From Aphodosoma sp051870875 (GTDB lineage: Bacteria > Bacteroidota > Bacteroidia > Bacteroidales > Paludibacteraceae), in the NCBI GenBank assembly GCA_051870875.1, contig JBJECG010000050.1:1-64000 (forward strand): DNA of 64,000 nucleotides. The letters are read 5' to 3'. Positions 44,043 through 53,750 of the stretch are shown piece after piece; positions within the stretch are counted from its first letter, which is position 1, and each line of letters opens with the position of its first letter. Both the position numbers and the translations under genes were made by a program. The notes beneath the pieces were generated by a model, which did not search any database, was not told the origin of the DNA, and saw only the letters and a program-made list of their open reading frames with translations.

Positions 44043-45821
44043 ATGAAACAACTCACAGCCCTGCGCGCCCTTATGGACGCGCATCATATTGATGCTCTCG
44101 TAGTACCCGGTACCGATCCGCACGCAAGCGAATACATAGCAGCACATTGGCGCGAACGGAACTTTGTATCAGGTTTCACAGGTTCGGCAGGAACGGCAGT
44201 CATCACTGCCAACGGGGGATGTCTTTGGACAGACTCGCGCTATTTCCTGCAAGCATCGGAACAATTGAAAGTATCTGGTCTGGAACTTCAGAAAGAGGGT
44301 ATAATCGGCACACCCACCATAGTCCAATGGCTCGGCCTGACCTTGAAAAACGGACAGACCGTGGGCATAAACCCTCAAATGATATCTGTAAATGCGTTCC
44401 GTCAGATGAAAGCAGAACTGGAACATTCCGGACTGAATATAAACACCGACTTCGATCTGATAAGCGAAGTATGGACAGACCGTCCGTCAATGCCGGACGC
44501 AAAAGCAATACCATTCGGCGAAGAACACAGCGGAGAGAGTACAGCAAGCAAGCTCGCACGCTTGCGCGAAACCATGAAAGCCAGTGGTGTCGACACAGTG
44601 CTGCTCACCGCACTGGACGATATAGCCTGGCTGTACAACCTGCGAGGCAATGACATAGACTGTAACCCACAGGCAATAGCATTCGGACTCGTGACCTTGG
44701 ACAACGCGACCATATTCATAAATGGCAACAAAATCACACCGGAAGTAAAAGCACATTTTGACGCATCGCACATTATTGCTGCCGAATACAACGATATCGA
44801 CAAGGCCCTCAACACATTGCCTGCCGGTACGACAATAGCCATAGACCCGGCCAAATGCAACTACGCCCTATATAAAGCCATCACACCAGCAGCTACCATA
44901 ACGGAAATGCCATCGCCGGTATTCCGCATGAAAGCCATCAAAAATGCCGTTGAACTGGCAGGAACAGACCGTGCAATGCACAAAGACGGTGTGGCCCTGG
45001 TACGTTTCTGGATGTGGCTGGAAGAGGCTATAGCCAAAAAAGAACGCGTCACCGAACTGTCGGCCATCGAAAAACTGCATCAGTTCCGTGCCGAACAACC
45101 TGACTTCGTGGAAGAGAGCTTCGGCACAATAGCCGGCTATGCCCACCATGGAGCAATCGTACACTATGCAGCCGATGAAGCGTCTGACATTGAACTGAAA
45201 GCCGAAAGCTTCTTCCTGCTTGACTCAGGCGGCCAATATCTGGACGGAACAACCGACATAACCCGTACCGTTGCTCTCGGGGAAGTTACCGACCAGATGA
45301 AAGCCGATTACACCCTTGTATTGAAAGGCCATTTGGCTCTCGGGCACCAACTCTTCCCATACGGCACACGCGGAGCCCAACTTGATGCCATCGCACGCCA
45401 GTTTCTCTGGAACGCCGAACTTCAGTACGGACACGGCACCGGTCATGGTGTAGGCCACTTCCTCAACGTACATGAAGGTCCGCAATCCATCCGTATGGAC
45501 GAGAACCCTACCATACTCGAGCCGGGCATGATAGTATCTAACGAACCGGGACTTTACCGTGCCGGCGTACACGGCATCCGCATCGAAAACCTGGTAACTG
45601 TGGCCGACTATCCTGAGAATACCAACGAATTCGGCAGATTCCTGCACTTCCGAGCCCTCACCCTATTCCCGTACGACAGCCGCTCTATTGACATCCGTCT
45701 GCTTACGCCCGACGAACTGCTTCAAATCAACGCCTACCACAGCATGGTGTACAAAGAACTGTCACCAATGTTGAACGCCAAAGAGGCAGCTTGGCTGAAA
45801 GCAAAAACGGCACGACTGTAG
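44043..45821 (+). CDS. Aminopeptidase P family protein (Xaa-Pro aminopeptidase, M24B)
   Basis: 592 residues, the long eukaryote-like form. Two creatinase-type N-terminal domains (1-300) precede the pita-bread metallopeptidase. Metal ligands: two Asp in SGGQYLDGTTDITRTV, His in GTGHGVGHFLNVHEGP, Glu in EPGLYRAGVHGIRIEN. It releases N-terminal residues that precede proline. No signal peptide, so it is cytosolic, complementing the exported peptidases nearby. A terminator hairpin follows. Confidence 0.95.
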   Translation: MKQLTALRALMDAHHIDALVVPGTDPHASEYIAAHWRERNFVSGFTGSAGTAVITANGGCLWTDSRYFLQASEQLKVSGLELQKEGIIGTPTIVQWLGLTLKNGQTVGINPQMISVNAFRQMKAELEHSGLNINTDFDLISEVWTDRPSMPDAKAIPFGEEHSGESTASKLARLRETMKASGVDTVLLTALDDIAWLYNLRGNDIDCNPQAIAFGLVTLDNATIFINGNKITPEVKAHFDASHIIAAEYNDIDKALNTLPAGTTIAIDPAKCNYALYKAITPAATITEMPSPVFRMKAIKNAVELAGTDRAMHKDGVALVRFWMWLEEAIAKKERVTELSAIEKLHQFRAEQPDFVEESFGTIAGYAHHGAIVHYAADEASDIELKAESFFLLDSGGQYLDGTTDITRTVALGEVTDQMKADYTLVLKGHLALGHQLFPYGTRGAQLDAIARQFLWNAELQYGHGTGHGVGHFLNVHEGPQSIRMDENPTILEPGMIVSNEPGLYRAGVHGIRIENLVTVADYPENTNEFGRFLHFRALTLFPYDSRSIDIRLLTPDELLQINAYHSMVYKELSPMLNAKEAAWLKAKTARL

Positions 45822-45844
45822 TTCACGCAAATATATTCACCCGA

Positions 45845-45905
45845 CAAACAAAGACGAGACTGCAATACCCATAAAAGGGTTGCAGTCCCGCCTGTGTTTG
45901 TTTTT
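45845..45905 (+). terminator. Rho-independent terminator after aminopeptidase P
   Basis: Inner arms GACTGCAA (45858-45865) and TTGCAGTC (45880-45887) pair perfectly with CCC/GGG adding inside. Outer ACAAACA (45845-45851) pairs with TGTTTGT (45894-45900) imperfectly, followed by a T-run. Confidence 0.7.
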
Positions 45906-45943
45906 CAAAAACACTTCTTCCAGTTCAAAAACACTTCTTCCAG
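45904..45943. repeat. Two tandem copies of a 20-bp repeat before the porin gene
   Basis: TTCAAAAACACTTCTTCCAG occurs twice in exact tandem (45904-45923 and 45924-45943), ending 10 bp before the ATG at 45954. It lies in the translation-initiation region; the unit length is not a multiple of three. Confidence 0.9.
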
Positions 45944-45953
45944 GAAACCATTC

Positions 45954-47312
45954 ATGCAAAAACGACTGACAACCATTCTGCTGTTACTACTGCCAACCGT
46001 TGTATCAATACAGGCTACAGACCTGGACAGTACCATAGATGCAGCATCCACTGTAATGATCCCCGCCCCACCAATCCGACAGGAAGCAGCAAAGACTGCA
46101 ACAGAAGATGACAAATTTGAGTTCGAGATATACGGATTTGTACGCAACGATTTCACGTATGACACCAGGCGCACATTGGCATCAGTAAGCGAGCTATTCA
46201 GCTTCATACCATACGACAATGATTTCGATGAGGCAGGACAAGACCTCAATGCAGTACCGTCAGCACGATTTGTATCCATTATATCGCGGTTCGGATTCAA
46301 TGTAGTGTCTCCGCTTTACGTCAAACTGCGCATATCAGCAAAAATAGAAGCAGACTTCTGCGGTCAGGCCAATTACATATCATTGATGCGCATACGTCAT
46401 GCATACGTCAAGTTCAACTGGCCTCACCACCACATTCTTGTGGGGCAAGGATGGCACCCAATGTCAGGAGATTTGTTGCCTGAAATCATTTCATTGAATA
46501 CAGGCGCACCGTTCAACCCGTTCTCCCGTGCACCACAAATACGTTATGACGCCTACATCGGCAATACACTGACACTCACAACAGCAGCCATTTACCAATT
46601 CCAGTACACATCACCGGGCCCCAAAGGGAACTCTACCTCCTACCAAATATTCGGCGGCCTTCCTGAATTCTATGCCGGCATCACATCCTCAGGCAAACAG
46701 TGGAAAATCGGCTTTGGCGCGGAATACATGCAACTTCGCCCAACCAATGAAATAGACGGCATGAAAACGACGGCATCGGTACAATCGTTCGCCACACAAC
46801 TTTTTGCCAAGTATGCCACAAAACACTGTGACATAAGCGCAAAATCGGTTTACGGACAGAATCTTGCGCACCTGCTGATGATGTCAGGCTACGCCGAATA
46901 CGATTATGACGGAAAAGACCCTACCTCGATAAAATACACGCCTCTCACCCAATCGGCCACGTGGCTTACAATGGGTTACCAGACGGCCAATCCGGTGCAC
47001 AATGTAAGGTTATGCGTGTTGGGCGGTTACATGAAAAATTTCGGTACCAAACATGATGTGACCGGAAATGTATACGTCCGCGGATTCGACAACATAGAGC
47101 AGATGTTCCGAGTGGCACCATCGGTAAAATACTCGTTCAAAGACCTCAACATAGGACTTGAATACGAGTACACCGGAGTAATGTACGGAACAGCGCAACC
47201 GAATATGACCGTGACAGACACTCACAGAGTTGACAATCACCGCGCATATTTGATATGCATTTATAATTTCAACAACAGATTCATATCGCGAAAAAGACAG
47301 AAAAAAGTATAA
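45954..47312 (+). CDS. Outer-membrane beta-barrel protein (DcaP-like porin)
   Basis: 452 residues from the ATG at 45954 (MQKRLTTILLLLLPTVVSIQ), a good signal peptide; an upstream frame through the tandem repeat lacks one. The mature protein alternates hydrophobic and polar residues as in an outer-membrane barrel, for example EFEIYGFVRNDFTYDTRR at the start of the barrel and YLICIYNFNNRF near the C-terminus. Barrel start and size resemble DcaP-type trimeric porins, by recall. Substrate is unknown. The S9 peptidase gene follows by 18 bp, so the two are probably co-expressed. Confidence 0.75.
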   Translation: MQKRLTTILLLLLPTVVSIQATDLDSTIDAASTVMIPAPPIRQEAAKTATEDDKFEFEIYGFVRNDFTYDTRRTLASVSELFSFIPYDNDFDEAGQDLNAVPSARFVSIISRFGFNVVSPLYVKLRISAKIEADFCGQANYISLMRIRHAYVKFNWPHHHILVGQGWHPMSGDLLPEIISLNTGAPFNPFSRAPQIRYDAYIGNTLTLTTAAIYQFQYTSPGPKGNSTSYQIFGGLPEFYAGITSSGKQWKIGFGAEYMQLRPTNEIDGMKTTASVQSFATQLFAKYATKHCDISAKSVYGQNLAHLLMMSGYAEYDYDGKDPTSIKYTPLTQSATWLTMGYQTANPVHNVRLCVLGGYMKNFGTKHDVTGNVYVRGFDNIEQMFRVAPSVKYSFKDLNIGLEYEYTGVMYGTAQPNMTVTDTHRVDNHRAYLICIYNFNNRFISRKRQKKV

Positions 47313-47330
47313 CCCAAACATCGAATACCA

Positions 47331-49850
47331 ATGAAAAAAACAAATTTACTGCTCATTGCCATGTTATGTGCATCAACCGTATTTGCCAATGACACAGTGA
47401 TTAATTTCATGTTGCGCAGCATGACATTGCCGGAGCTGACGCTGACAGATTCCATTGATGCACTCGGCAAAAGAATTGACAACACTCTGCTGCTGCAAAC
47501 CAAAGTCAACACAGCATTTGCCGATGTGGAACATTCGATTGTCACGACCGATGCAGAAGGCCGGTTGCACATTACAAAACCGGCTGCGGGAAACGCGCTA
47601 AACATCGTAGGGTTCAACCTTTGGTCAGACCGCTTTACAACTGCAACGCTGAATGTGACGACTACATCCATGGCTGAAATTTACGTCGACAACGTGCTGA
47701 TGCAAACGAAACGCACTACAGAAAATTCGGCTGGAGAGGCAAAGACTTCGTCCATAGAGCTGACGATCGAACCAATGAAACTATATCATGTTTCCATCAA
47801 ATCGCTGAGTACGTCAGCCGACGAATACGATGCAATGATGCTGATTTCAGTTGCAGGCAACAACGAGAATGCACACATCAACTACTCTACCAACGAAAAA
47901 CGATTCTACCAACTCAGTGATAATTTTATTGGGAAAAGGGTGACGAACACCAGCGTTTCATATTGCGGGAAATATCTTCTCACAACATATACGCATCGTA
48001 TTTCAACAAAAGATATCTCATCATACAAAATTCTCACTGAAGTGAAAAGCGGCAGGACACTCTGTCCCCGCCTTAATGCGGCAATCAATTGGATGCCTCG
48101 CTCGTCGAAACTTTATTATACAGAAACAACAATCAACGGTACTGATGTGATAACCATTGACCCGGCGACAATGGCAGAAGAAACAGCGGCACACAACATA
48201 CCGGAGGACAAATTCATATGGTCGCCCAACGAGAGACAGCTGATATTCGACATTGAAGAAAGTGCAGCAAAGAGCCAAGGTCCGCTCAAATACCATGCCT
48301 CTGTGATGGATCGCGTAGACGGCCGTTCACGCAGACATTTCGCGCTTTATGACATAGCAACCGCCACCACCACACGTCTCACAGCAGGCAACCATTCCGC
48401 ACAAATACACGATATATCGGCCGACGGCACAAAAATACTTTTCGCCACATATACAACCGACTATTCACACCGCCAGCAAATCCGTATAAACCTGTATCAA
48501 CTCAACACCACAACCTTGCAAGTCGACACCATACTGGCCGACCAATGGTATCTCAATTCGGCCCAATATTCACCGGACGCAAAGCAGTTGCTGATAACTG
48601 CCGGTCCTGACGCATTTGACGGAGCAGGCAAGAACTGCGGGTCGCATCCAATCGCAAATGACTATGATATACAAGCATTTATCTACGACATAGCATCAAA
48701 ACACATCACTCCTATCACAAAAGATTTCGACCCTGCAATAAAAACTATCAGCTGGAACAAAAATGGCAACCTGTATATGTTAGTCAACGAGCGCGATGCA
48801 ATAAACGCATACGAATACAATGTGGCAAAAGCAGAATTCAATCCATTGAAAATGGCAACTGAACTGGTACGCCAATTTTCAATCAGCGGGGACGGACGCA
48901 CTGCAGCATACATCGGATGCGGTCTCAACCACTCGTCCAAAGCATACACTTACGATGTCAGAAAGCAGCGGTCGACCCTCGTCGCCGATCCGATGGCAAC
49001 GGTCTATGAAAACATACAGCTCGGCAATACGGAAGACTTCAGTTTCACGTATGACAGTACAGAAACAGACGGTTTCATCTGCTATCCGCCAATGTTTGAT
49101 GCCTCTAAAAAATATCCTATGATAGTCTATTATTATGGTGGCACCACCCCATCCCAACGCTGGAACGAATACTACTACGGAGCACATGTATTCGCATCGC
49201 GCGGATACATTGTATATGTTGTCAATCCCAGCGGTACAATCGGTTACGGACAAGAGTTCTCTGCACGCCATGTCAACGCATGGGGCATACGCACTGCCGA
49301 TGAGATAATAGAAGGTACACGCCGCGCATATAGGACGCACTCATGTATAGACTCTACAAAAATCGGCTGTATAGGAGCATCATACGGAGGTTTCATGACA
49401 GAATACCTGATTTCCAAAACAGATATGTTTGCCTGTGCCGTATCGCACGCCGGCATCAGCAATCTGACCAGCTATTGGGGCGAAGGGTATTGGGGAATCG
49501 GCTACAATCTGGCAGCTGCAGCCGGCAGCTACCCCTGGAACAATCCGGAGCTCTTCATACGCCAAGGCGCACTATTCAATGCAGACAAAATCAATACACC
49601 GCTCCTTATGACCCACGGCAGCGTTGACACCAATGTGCCTATAGGCGAGAGCATCCAACTCTACAACGCACTTAAAATCCAAAACAAGACAGTGGAATTT
49701 GTAGAAGTAGAGGGAGAAAACCACACCATAGTCGCCGATCTCGACAAACAGATTCTTTGGCACAACACAATCATGGCCTGGTTTGCCCGATGGCTACAAG
49801 ATGCACCGGAATGGTGGGACAACCTGTACCCTAAAGTCATGACGGAGTAA
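47331..49850 (+). CDS. Exported S9 family peptidase (DPP IV/prolyl-oligopeptidase-like)
   Basis: 839 residues. Signal peptide (MKKTNLLLIAMLCASTVFA), an extra N-terminal domain (about 20-180) with a galactose-binding-like sandwich, a beta-propeller (about 190-590) and an alpha/beta-hydrolase domain. The catalytic triad is visible: Ser in GASYGGFM, Asp in HGSVDTNVPI and His in EGENHTIV. It would cleave peptides, probably with proline preference, in the periplasm. It follows the porin gene closely. Confidence 0.92.
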   Translation: MKKTNLLLIAMLCASTVFANDTVINFMLRSMTLPELTLTDSIDALGKRIDNTLLLQTKVNTAFADVEHSIVTTDAEGRLHITKPAAGNALNIVGFNLWSDRFTTATLNVTTTSMAEIYVDNVLMQTKRTTENSAGEAKTSSIELTIEPMKLYHVSIKSLSTSADEYDAMMLISVAGNNENAHINYSTNEKRFYQLSDNFIGKRVTNTSVSYCGKYLLTTYTHRISTKDISSYKILTEVKSGRTLCPRLNAAINWMPRSSKLYYTETTINGTDVITIDPATMAEETAAHNIPEDKFIWSPNERQLIFDIEESAAKSQGPLKYHASVMDRVDGRSRRHFALYDIATATTTRLTAGNHSAQIHDISADGTKILFATYTTDYSHRQQIRINLYQLNTTTLQVDTILADQWYLNSAQYSPDAKQLLITAGPDAFDGAGKNCGSHPIANDYDIQAFIYDIASKHITPITKDFDPAIKTISWNKNGNLYMLVNERDAINAYEYNVAKAEFNPLKMATELVRQFSISGDGRTAAYIGCGLNHSSKAYTYDVRKQRSTLVADPMATVYENIQLGNTEDFSFTYDSTETDGFICYPPMFDASKKYPMIVYYYGGTTPSQRWNEYYYGAHVFASRGYIVYVVNPSGTIGYGQEFSARHVNAWGIRTADEIIEGTRRAYRTHSCIDSTKIGCIGASYGGFMTEYLISKTDMFACAVSHAGISNLTSYWGEGYWGIGYNLAAAAGSYPWNNPELFIRQGALFNADKINTPLLMTHGSVDTNVPIGESIQLYNALKIQNKTVEFVEVEGENHTIVADLDKQILWHNTIMAWFARWLQDAPEWWDNLYPKVMTE

Positions 49851-50135
49851 AACCGAAATCCGGCATGCATTCACCAGGTTTACACCACGACGGTAGAATT
49901 CAGACGTAAACAATGCGTACATAAACGAGATTACCCAACTTATCACATGTAAAACATGTTTTTTCTTATCTTGTCAGTACTGAATCCAACGGATTTTATG
50001 TAAATTTGCAATCATCTTATAAAGACATTGCCATGGTATGTCAGTAATGCAAACTGATTGTTTAACCGACTTGCCGTTAAATGATTATAAATTCGGAAAC
50101 ACGTTATCGCCATCTATAGGCAAAACACTCGGAGT
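49851..50135. promoter_or_regulatory. Control region upstream of the aryl-polyene-type cluster
   Basis: 285 bp with a dyad ACATGT-AAA-ACATGT (49945-49959) followed by TTTTTTCTT, then a -7 box TAAATTTG at 50001-50008 and a leader of about 125 nt before the ketoreductase ATG. The dyad may be a weak terminator of the S9 peptidase gene or an operator for the cluster; sequence alone cannot decide. Confidence 0.5.
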
Positions 50136-50867
50136 ATGAAATATGCACTCGTTACGGGAGGGTCCCGCGGCTTGGGACGTGCCGTATGTCTTCGGTTGGC
50201 CAAAACCGGCATTCCGGTATTGATAAATTACCAGTCAAACGCCGAAGCGGCCGAAGAGGTGAAACACCTTGTCGAATCAGAAGGAACAACAGCCGAAATT
50301 GTCAAATTCGATGTCAGCAACAAAACAGAAGTCGATGATGCGCTGTCGGCATGGGAGGAGTCTCACCCGGACGATTACATTGCCTATATAGTAAACAATG
50401 CCGGCATACGCCGCGACAATGTAATGTTCATGATGCCCGAAGCAGACTGGCACGATGTACTTAACGTGACACTACACGGTTTCTTTTACGTCACCAGGCA
50501 TCTTTTACCCAAAATGATGATTCGCAGGCACGGCGGACGGATAGTAAACATGGCATCACTGTCAGGTCTGAAAGGAATGCCAGGACAGGTGAACTACAGC
50601 GCAGCCAAAGCAGCACTGATAGGTGCAACAAAAGCACTGGCTCAGGAAGTGGCAGGCCGCGGTGTGACAGTCAATGCCGTAGCTCCCGGGTTCATTGAAA
50701 CCGACATGACAAAAGACTTGCCGCAGGAAGAACTGGAAAAATCAGTTCCGATGCACCGTTTCGGCAAACCAGACGAAGTGGCTGCTCTCGTGGCATTTCT
50801 CCTGTCTGATGATGCTAGCTACATAACAGGTGAAGTAATATCAATAAATGGCGGGCTTTACACTTGA
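50136..50867 (+). CDS. 3-Oxoacyl-ACP reductase of the polyene cluster (FabG-like)
   Basis: 243 residues, a short-chain dehydrogenase/reductase. Nucleotide motif TGGSRGLG (7-14), NNAG (87-90), catalytic Ser in MASLSG (141 or 143), Y154 and K158 are all present. It would reduce the 3-oxo group of ACP-bound intermediates with NADPH, the first reductive step of polyene elongation. It is the first gene of the cluster, after a promoter region, and is FabG-like in sequence; its place at the head of this operon makes a cluster-specific role likely. Confidence 0.92.
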   Translation: MKYALVTGGSRGLGRAVCLRLAKTGIPVLINYQSNAEAAEEVKHLVESEGTTAEIVKFDVSNKTEVDDALSAWEESHPDDYIAYIVNNAGIRRDNVMFMMPEADWHDVLNVTLHGFFYVTRHLLPKMMIRRHGGRIVNMASLSGLKGMPGQVNYSAAKAALIGATKALAQEVAGRGVTVNAVAPGFIETDMTKDLPQEELEKSVPMHRFGKPDEVAALVAFLLSDDASYITGEVISINGGLYT

Positions 50868-50924
50868 AAAGTTCCTGCCCTGCCGTATCAAAACACAAAC
50901 TGCAAAACCAGACATTTGAATTCC

Positions 50925-51494
50925 ATGAAGAAAATCACAATCACGCTTGTTGCGCTTATAGGCACAATCACGATGTATGCCGCAAATCCCTTAAAACTTA
51001 CAGGAGGCAATACTTCAGTTTTCAGACAAGAGGCTACGGCCAATGTCATAATAGACGACCATAAGGCAACCATTGACCGCACCGGCAAGACCGCCGATGT
51101 CTATTACGGCGAACAAAGCGATCGTAAATACGCCGCTTTCACCAGCGACCTGGATCGCGGGCACCTCAGTTTCAGGACATACTTCAACGACAAACAGCCG
51201 GGCACCATAAAAATGAAACTGGCCGAATCCCGCGAAAACACAGAATACACGCTCCATATCACCGTAAGGCTAATAAATATCGGACATTTCGGTGTTTTGC
51301 CAAAGAACGGAGGCGTTGCAATTTCCGGTACAATGGAACTGGTTGACAATGCCACAGGCGAAACTGTCTGCACATTTGAATTTGAAAATGTCAAAGGATT
51401 TATGGCACCCAAATTCAGAGACCGAGTGATAAGCACATACCGTTATCTGGCAGACTACCTCATAAAAACCATATCACCAGATGCAACTATCTGA
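50925..51494 (+). CDS. Secreted protein of unknown function in the polyene cluster
   Basis: 189 residues from the ATG at 50925 (MKKITITLVALIGTITMYAA, a signal peptide). The mature chain appears beta-rich, with HITVRLINIGHFGVLPKNGG and FEFENVKGFMAPKFRDRVIS near the end. I do not recognise the family. Its stop overlaps the methyltransferase start by 14 bp, so it is translationally tied to the pathway; a periplasmic or envelope role in handling the product is inferred from position only. Confidence 0.8.
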   Translation: MKKITITLVALIGTITMYAANPLKLTGGNTSVFRQEATANVIIDDHKATIDRTGKTADVYYGEQSDRKYAAFTSDLDRGHLSFRTYFNDKQPGTIKMKLAESRENTEYTLHITVRLINIGHFGVLPKNGGVAISGTMELVDNATGETVCTFEFENVKGFMAPKFRDRVISTYRYLADYLIKTISPDATI

Positions 51495-52605
51495 AACGCT
51501 TCAACAAGCATACACCAAAGACAATATCACAGCGCACGACGCCCAACTTCGTGCGCAGTTCATTGCATGGGGCCCAGCCATATTCCAGGCTACACGCATC
51601 ATGCTGAAACACGGCATTTTCGACATGCTCCGGGAAAGTGACAACGGACTTACAGCATCTGAAATCTGCAACCGCACCAAACTCAGCCCATACGCCATAA
51701 AATGTCTGTTGGAAGCATCGCTCTGCACAGGCACTATCCTCGTAGATACCAACACCGAACGCTACAACCTGTCCAAGACAGGCTGGTTTCTGACAATAGA
51801 TTCAGCCACAAAGGCCGACATCGACTTCAACCACGATGTAAACTATGAAGGTTGGTTTCGTCTGGAAGAATCGCTGCTGACAGGCAAACCGGAAGGCCTG
51901 CGACACTTCGGGGAATGGCAGACGATCTACGAAGGGCTTTCAAGTTTGCCGGAACAGGTACAGAAGTCATGGTTCGGATTCGACCATTTCTACAGCGACC
52001 ACTCATTCGGCCAGGCATTGGAAATAGTATTCGGGGAACCGTCTCCGCGGACATTGTTTGACATCGGCGGAAATACCGGACGCTGGGCATTGGAATGCGT
52101 AAACCATGACCCGAACGTGCATGTGACAGTTATCGACCTGCCCCAACAGATAGAGATGATGTACCGCCACATACAGAACCAACCCGGCTCAGAACGCATT
52201 GACGGCCATGGAATGGATCTGCTTGACATCACACAGCCGTTTCCTGCCATGCCGCAGGCCGATGCTATCTGGATGAGTCAGTTCCTCGACTGTTTCAGCA
52301 TGGACAAAATAATCGGGATACTGCAACGCACAGGCAAAGCCATGACCGCCGACACCCGTCTTTACATAATGGAAACTCTTTGGGACAGACAGAAATATGC
52401 ACCTGCTGCATTGGCCTTGACCATGACATCACTCTACTTCACTGCCCTTGCCAACGGCAACAGCAAAATGTACAATACTGAAGATATGCGGTATTGCATA
52501 GAGCAGGCAGGACTTGAAATTGAGCAGATACACGACGGTCTGGGACACGGCCACAGCATAATAGTCTGCCGCCGACCGTTACGACAAGCCCATTACACCA
52601 TATAA
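51481..52605 (+). CDS. SAM-dependent O-methyltransferase-type protein
   Basis: 374 residues. An N-terminal winged-helix dimerisation domain (about 25-115) precedes a class I core with SAM motif DIGGNTG (194-200) and acidic VIDLPQQIE. This two-part build is typical of plant-caffeate-type and antibiotic O-methyltransferases. In aryl-polyene clusters such an enzyme methylates the aromatic head group; here that is inference. The start overlaps the preceding gene by 14 bp. Confidence 0.88.
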   Translation: MQLSETLQQAYTKDNITAHDAQLRAQFIAWGPAIFQATRIMLKHGIFDMLRESDNGLTASEICNRTKLSPYAIKCLLEASLCTGTILVDTNTERYNLSKTGWFLTIDSATKADIDFNHDVNYEGWFRLEESLLTGKPEGLRHFGEWQTIYEGLSSLPEQVQKSWFGFDHFYSDHSFGQALEIVFGEPSPRTLFDIGGNTGRWALECVNHDPNVHVTVIDLPQQIEMMYRHIQNQPGSERIDGHGMDLLDITQPFPAMPQADAIWMSQFLDCFSMDKIIGILQRTGKAMTADTRLYIMETLWDRQKYAPAALALTMTSLYFTALANGNSKMYNTEDMRYCIEQAGLEIEQIHDGLGHGHSIIVCRRPLRQAHYTI

Positions 52606-52629
52606 CACGCTCACACCGACACTAACCAT

Positions 52630-52890
52630 ATGGACAGAACAGCAATCGAAAATACCATACGCAACTTTCTGATTGAAGAACTTGAAATAGAAGAGTACAG
52701 AATACAACCCGAAGCACGGTTAAAAGACGATATGGGCATCGACTCGCTCGATATAGTTGATATTGCAGTGCTCGTAGAATCGAATTTCGGCTTCAAGGTA
52801 AAAGCCGAAGAGATGAAGAGTATCACTACATTCAGCAGATTCTGCGACTACGTGTACGAAAAGACGAATCAGACTTCACTTATAGGATGA
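52630..52890 (+). CDS. Acyl carrier protein 1 of the polyene cluster
   Basis: 86 residues. Phosphopantetheine attachment Ser39 in DDMGIDSLDIVDI, with the usual four-helix acidic ACP character. It would carry growing acyl intermediates between the cluster's ketosynthases, reductase and dehydratases. The 3' end overlaps the acyltransferase start (ATGA-type, 52887-52890). Confidence 0.93.
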   Translation: MDRTAIENTIRNFLIEELEIEEYRIQPEARLKDDMGIDSLDIVDIAVLVESNFGFKVKAEEMKSITTFSRFCDYVYEKTNQTSLIG

Positions 52891-53750
52891 TGGCAGAAAC
52901 AAAAGAGTGGCAAGGCACGACCCATGGTTCAAAATGGATGTTGGAAACGCTGATTGCATGGCTGCGCCATACATCGTTGTACTTGCCGTATTGCTGTATG
53001 GGTGTAATAATACTTTTCTACATGCTTTTCAATCACAAGGGGTATGCAGCAAGTTACGGCTTCTTCCACCACAGGCTGGCCATGAATCCGTTGAAAGCAT
53101 TCCGCCATGTATACCTCAACCATTTCAGGTTCGGCCAGATAATCATTGACAGATTTGCCATGTATGCCGGACACCGGTTCCAAATAGAAATAGACCACCC
53201 GGAACTGTTCGACGAACTGGAACAACAGGAAAGCGGATTCATACAGCTAAGCGCCCATATAGGCAATTATGAACTGGCCGGCTACTCTCTTACTCCACAG
53301 AGGAAAAACATATATGTATTGGTCTATGGCGGAGAAAAAGAGACCGTAATGCAGTCACGCTCACAAATACTGTCGGAACACCGGGTGTCAATGGTTCCGA
53401 TTTCTCCGGACATGTCGCACATATTCATTCTCAACAAAGCGTTGCAATCGGGCGACATTGTAAGTATGACCGCCGACCGTCTGTTTGACTCCATGCGCAG
53501 CATAATCTGTGACTTTCTGGGAGCAAAAGCCAAGTTTCCAATCGGGCCGTTCGCTATAGCTTCACAACGCAAAGTACCGATACTTACAGCCTTTATAATA
53601 AAAACCGGTACAAAATCATACAAAATACACCTTCACAGATTGAATGGCACCGACAAGGACACTTTGGCACAAAACTATGTAAATGTTCTGGAAACTATAG
53701 TACTACAATATCCCACACAATGGTTCAATTTCTACAACTTCTGGATATAG
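52887..53750 (+). CDS. LpxL/HtrB-like acyltransferase
   Basis: 287 residues. One membrane anchor near residues 33-49 and the family's catalytic H-x4-E motif (H124 to E129, HIGNYE). Lipid A late-acyltransferases use acyl-ACP as donor, so this enzyme could move the finished polyene from its ACP to a lipid or glycolipid at the inner-membrane face; donor and acceptor are not shown by sequence. It overlaps ACP1 upstream (4 bp) and the dehydratase gene downstream (31 bp). Confidence 0.88.
   Translation: MMAETKEWQGTTHGSKWMLETLIAWLRHTSLYLPYCCMGVIILFYMLFNHKGYAASYGFFHHRLAMNPLKAFRHVYLNHFRFGQIIIDRFAMYAGHRFQIEIDHPELFDELEQQESGFIQLSAHIGNYELAGYSLTPQRKNIYVLVYGGEKETVMQSRSQILSEHRVSMVPISPDMSHIFILNKALQSGDIVSMTADRLFDSMRSIICDFLGAKAKFPIGPFAIASQRKVPILTAFIIKTGTKSYKIHLHRLNGTDKDTLAQNYVNVLETIVLQYPTQWFNFYNFWI

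Noticed and set aside
45894..45953. Upstream GTG extension of the porin gene through the tandem repeat
   Set aside because: It would place about 20 polar and aromatic residues before a well-formed signal peptide.
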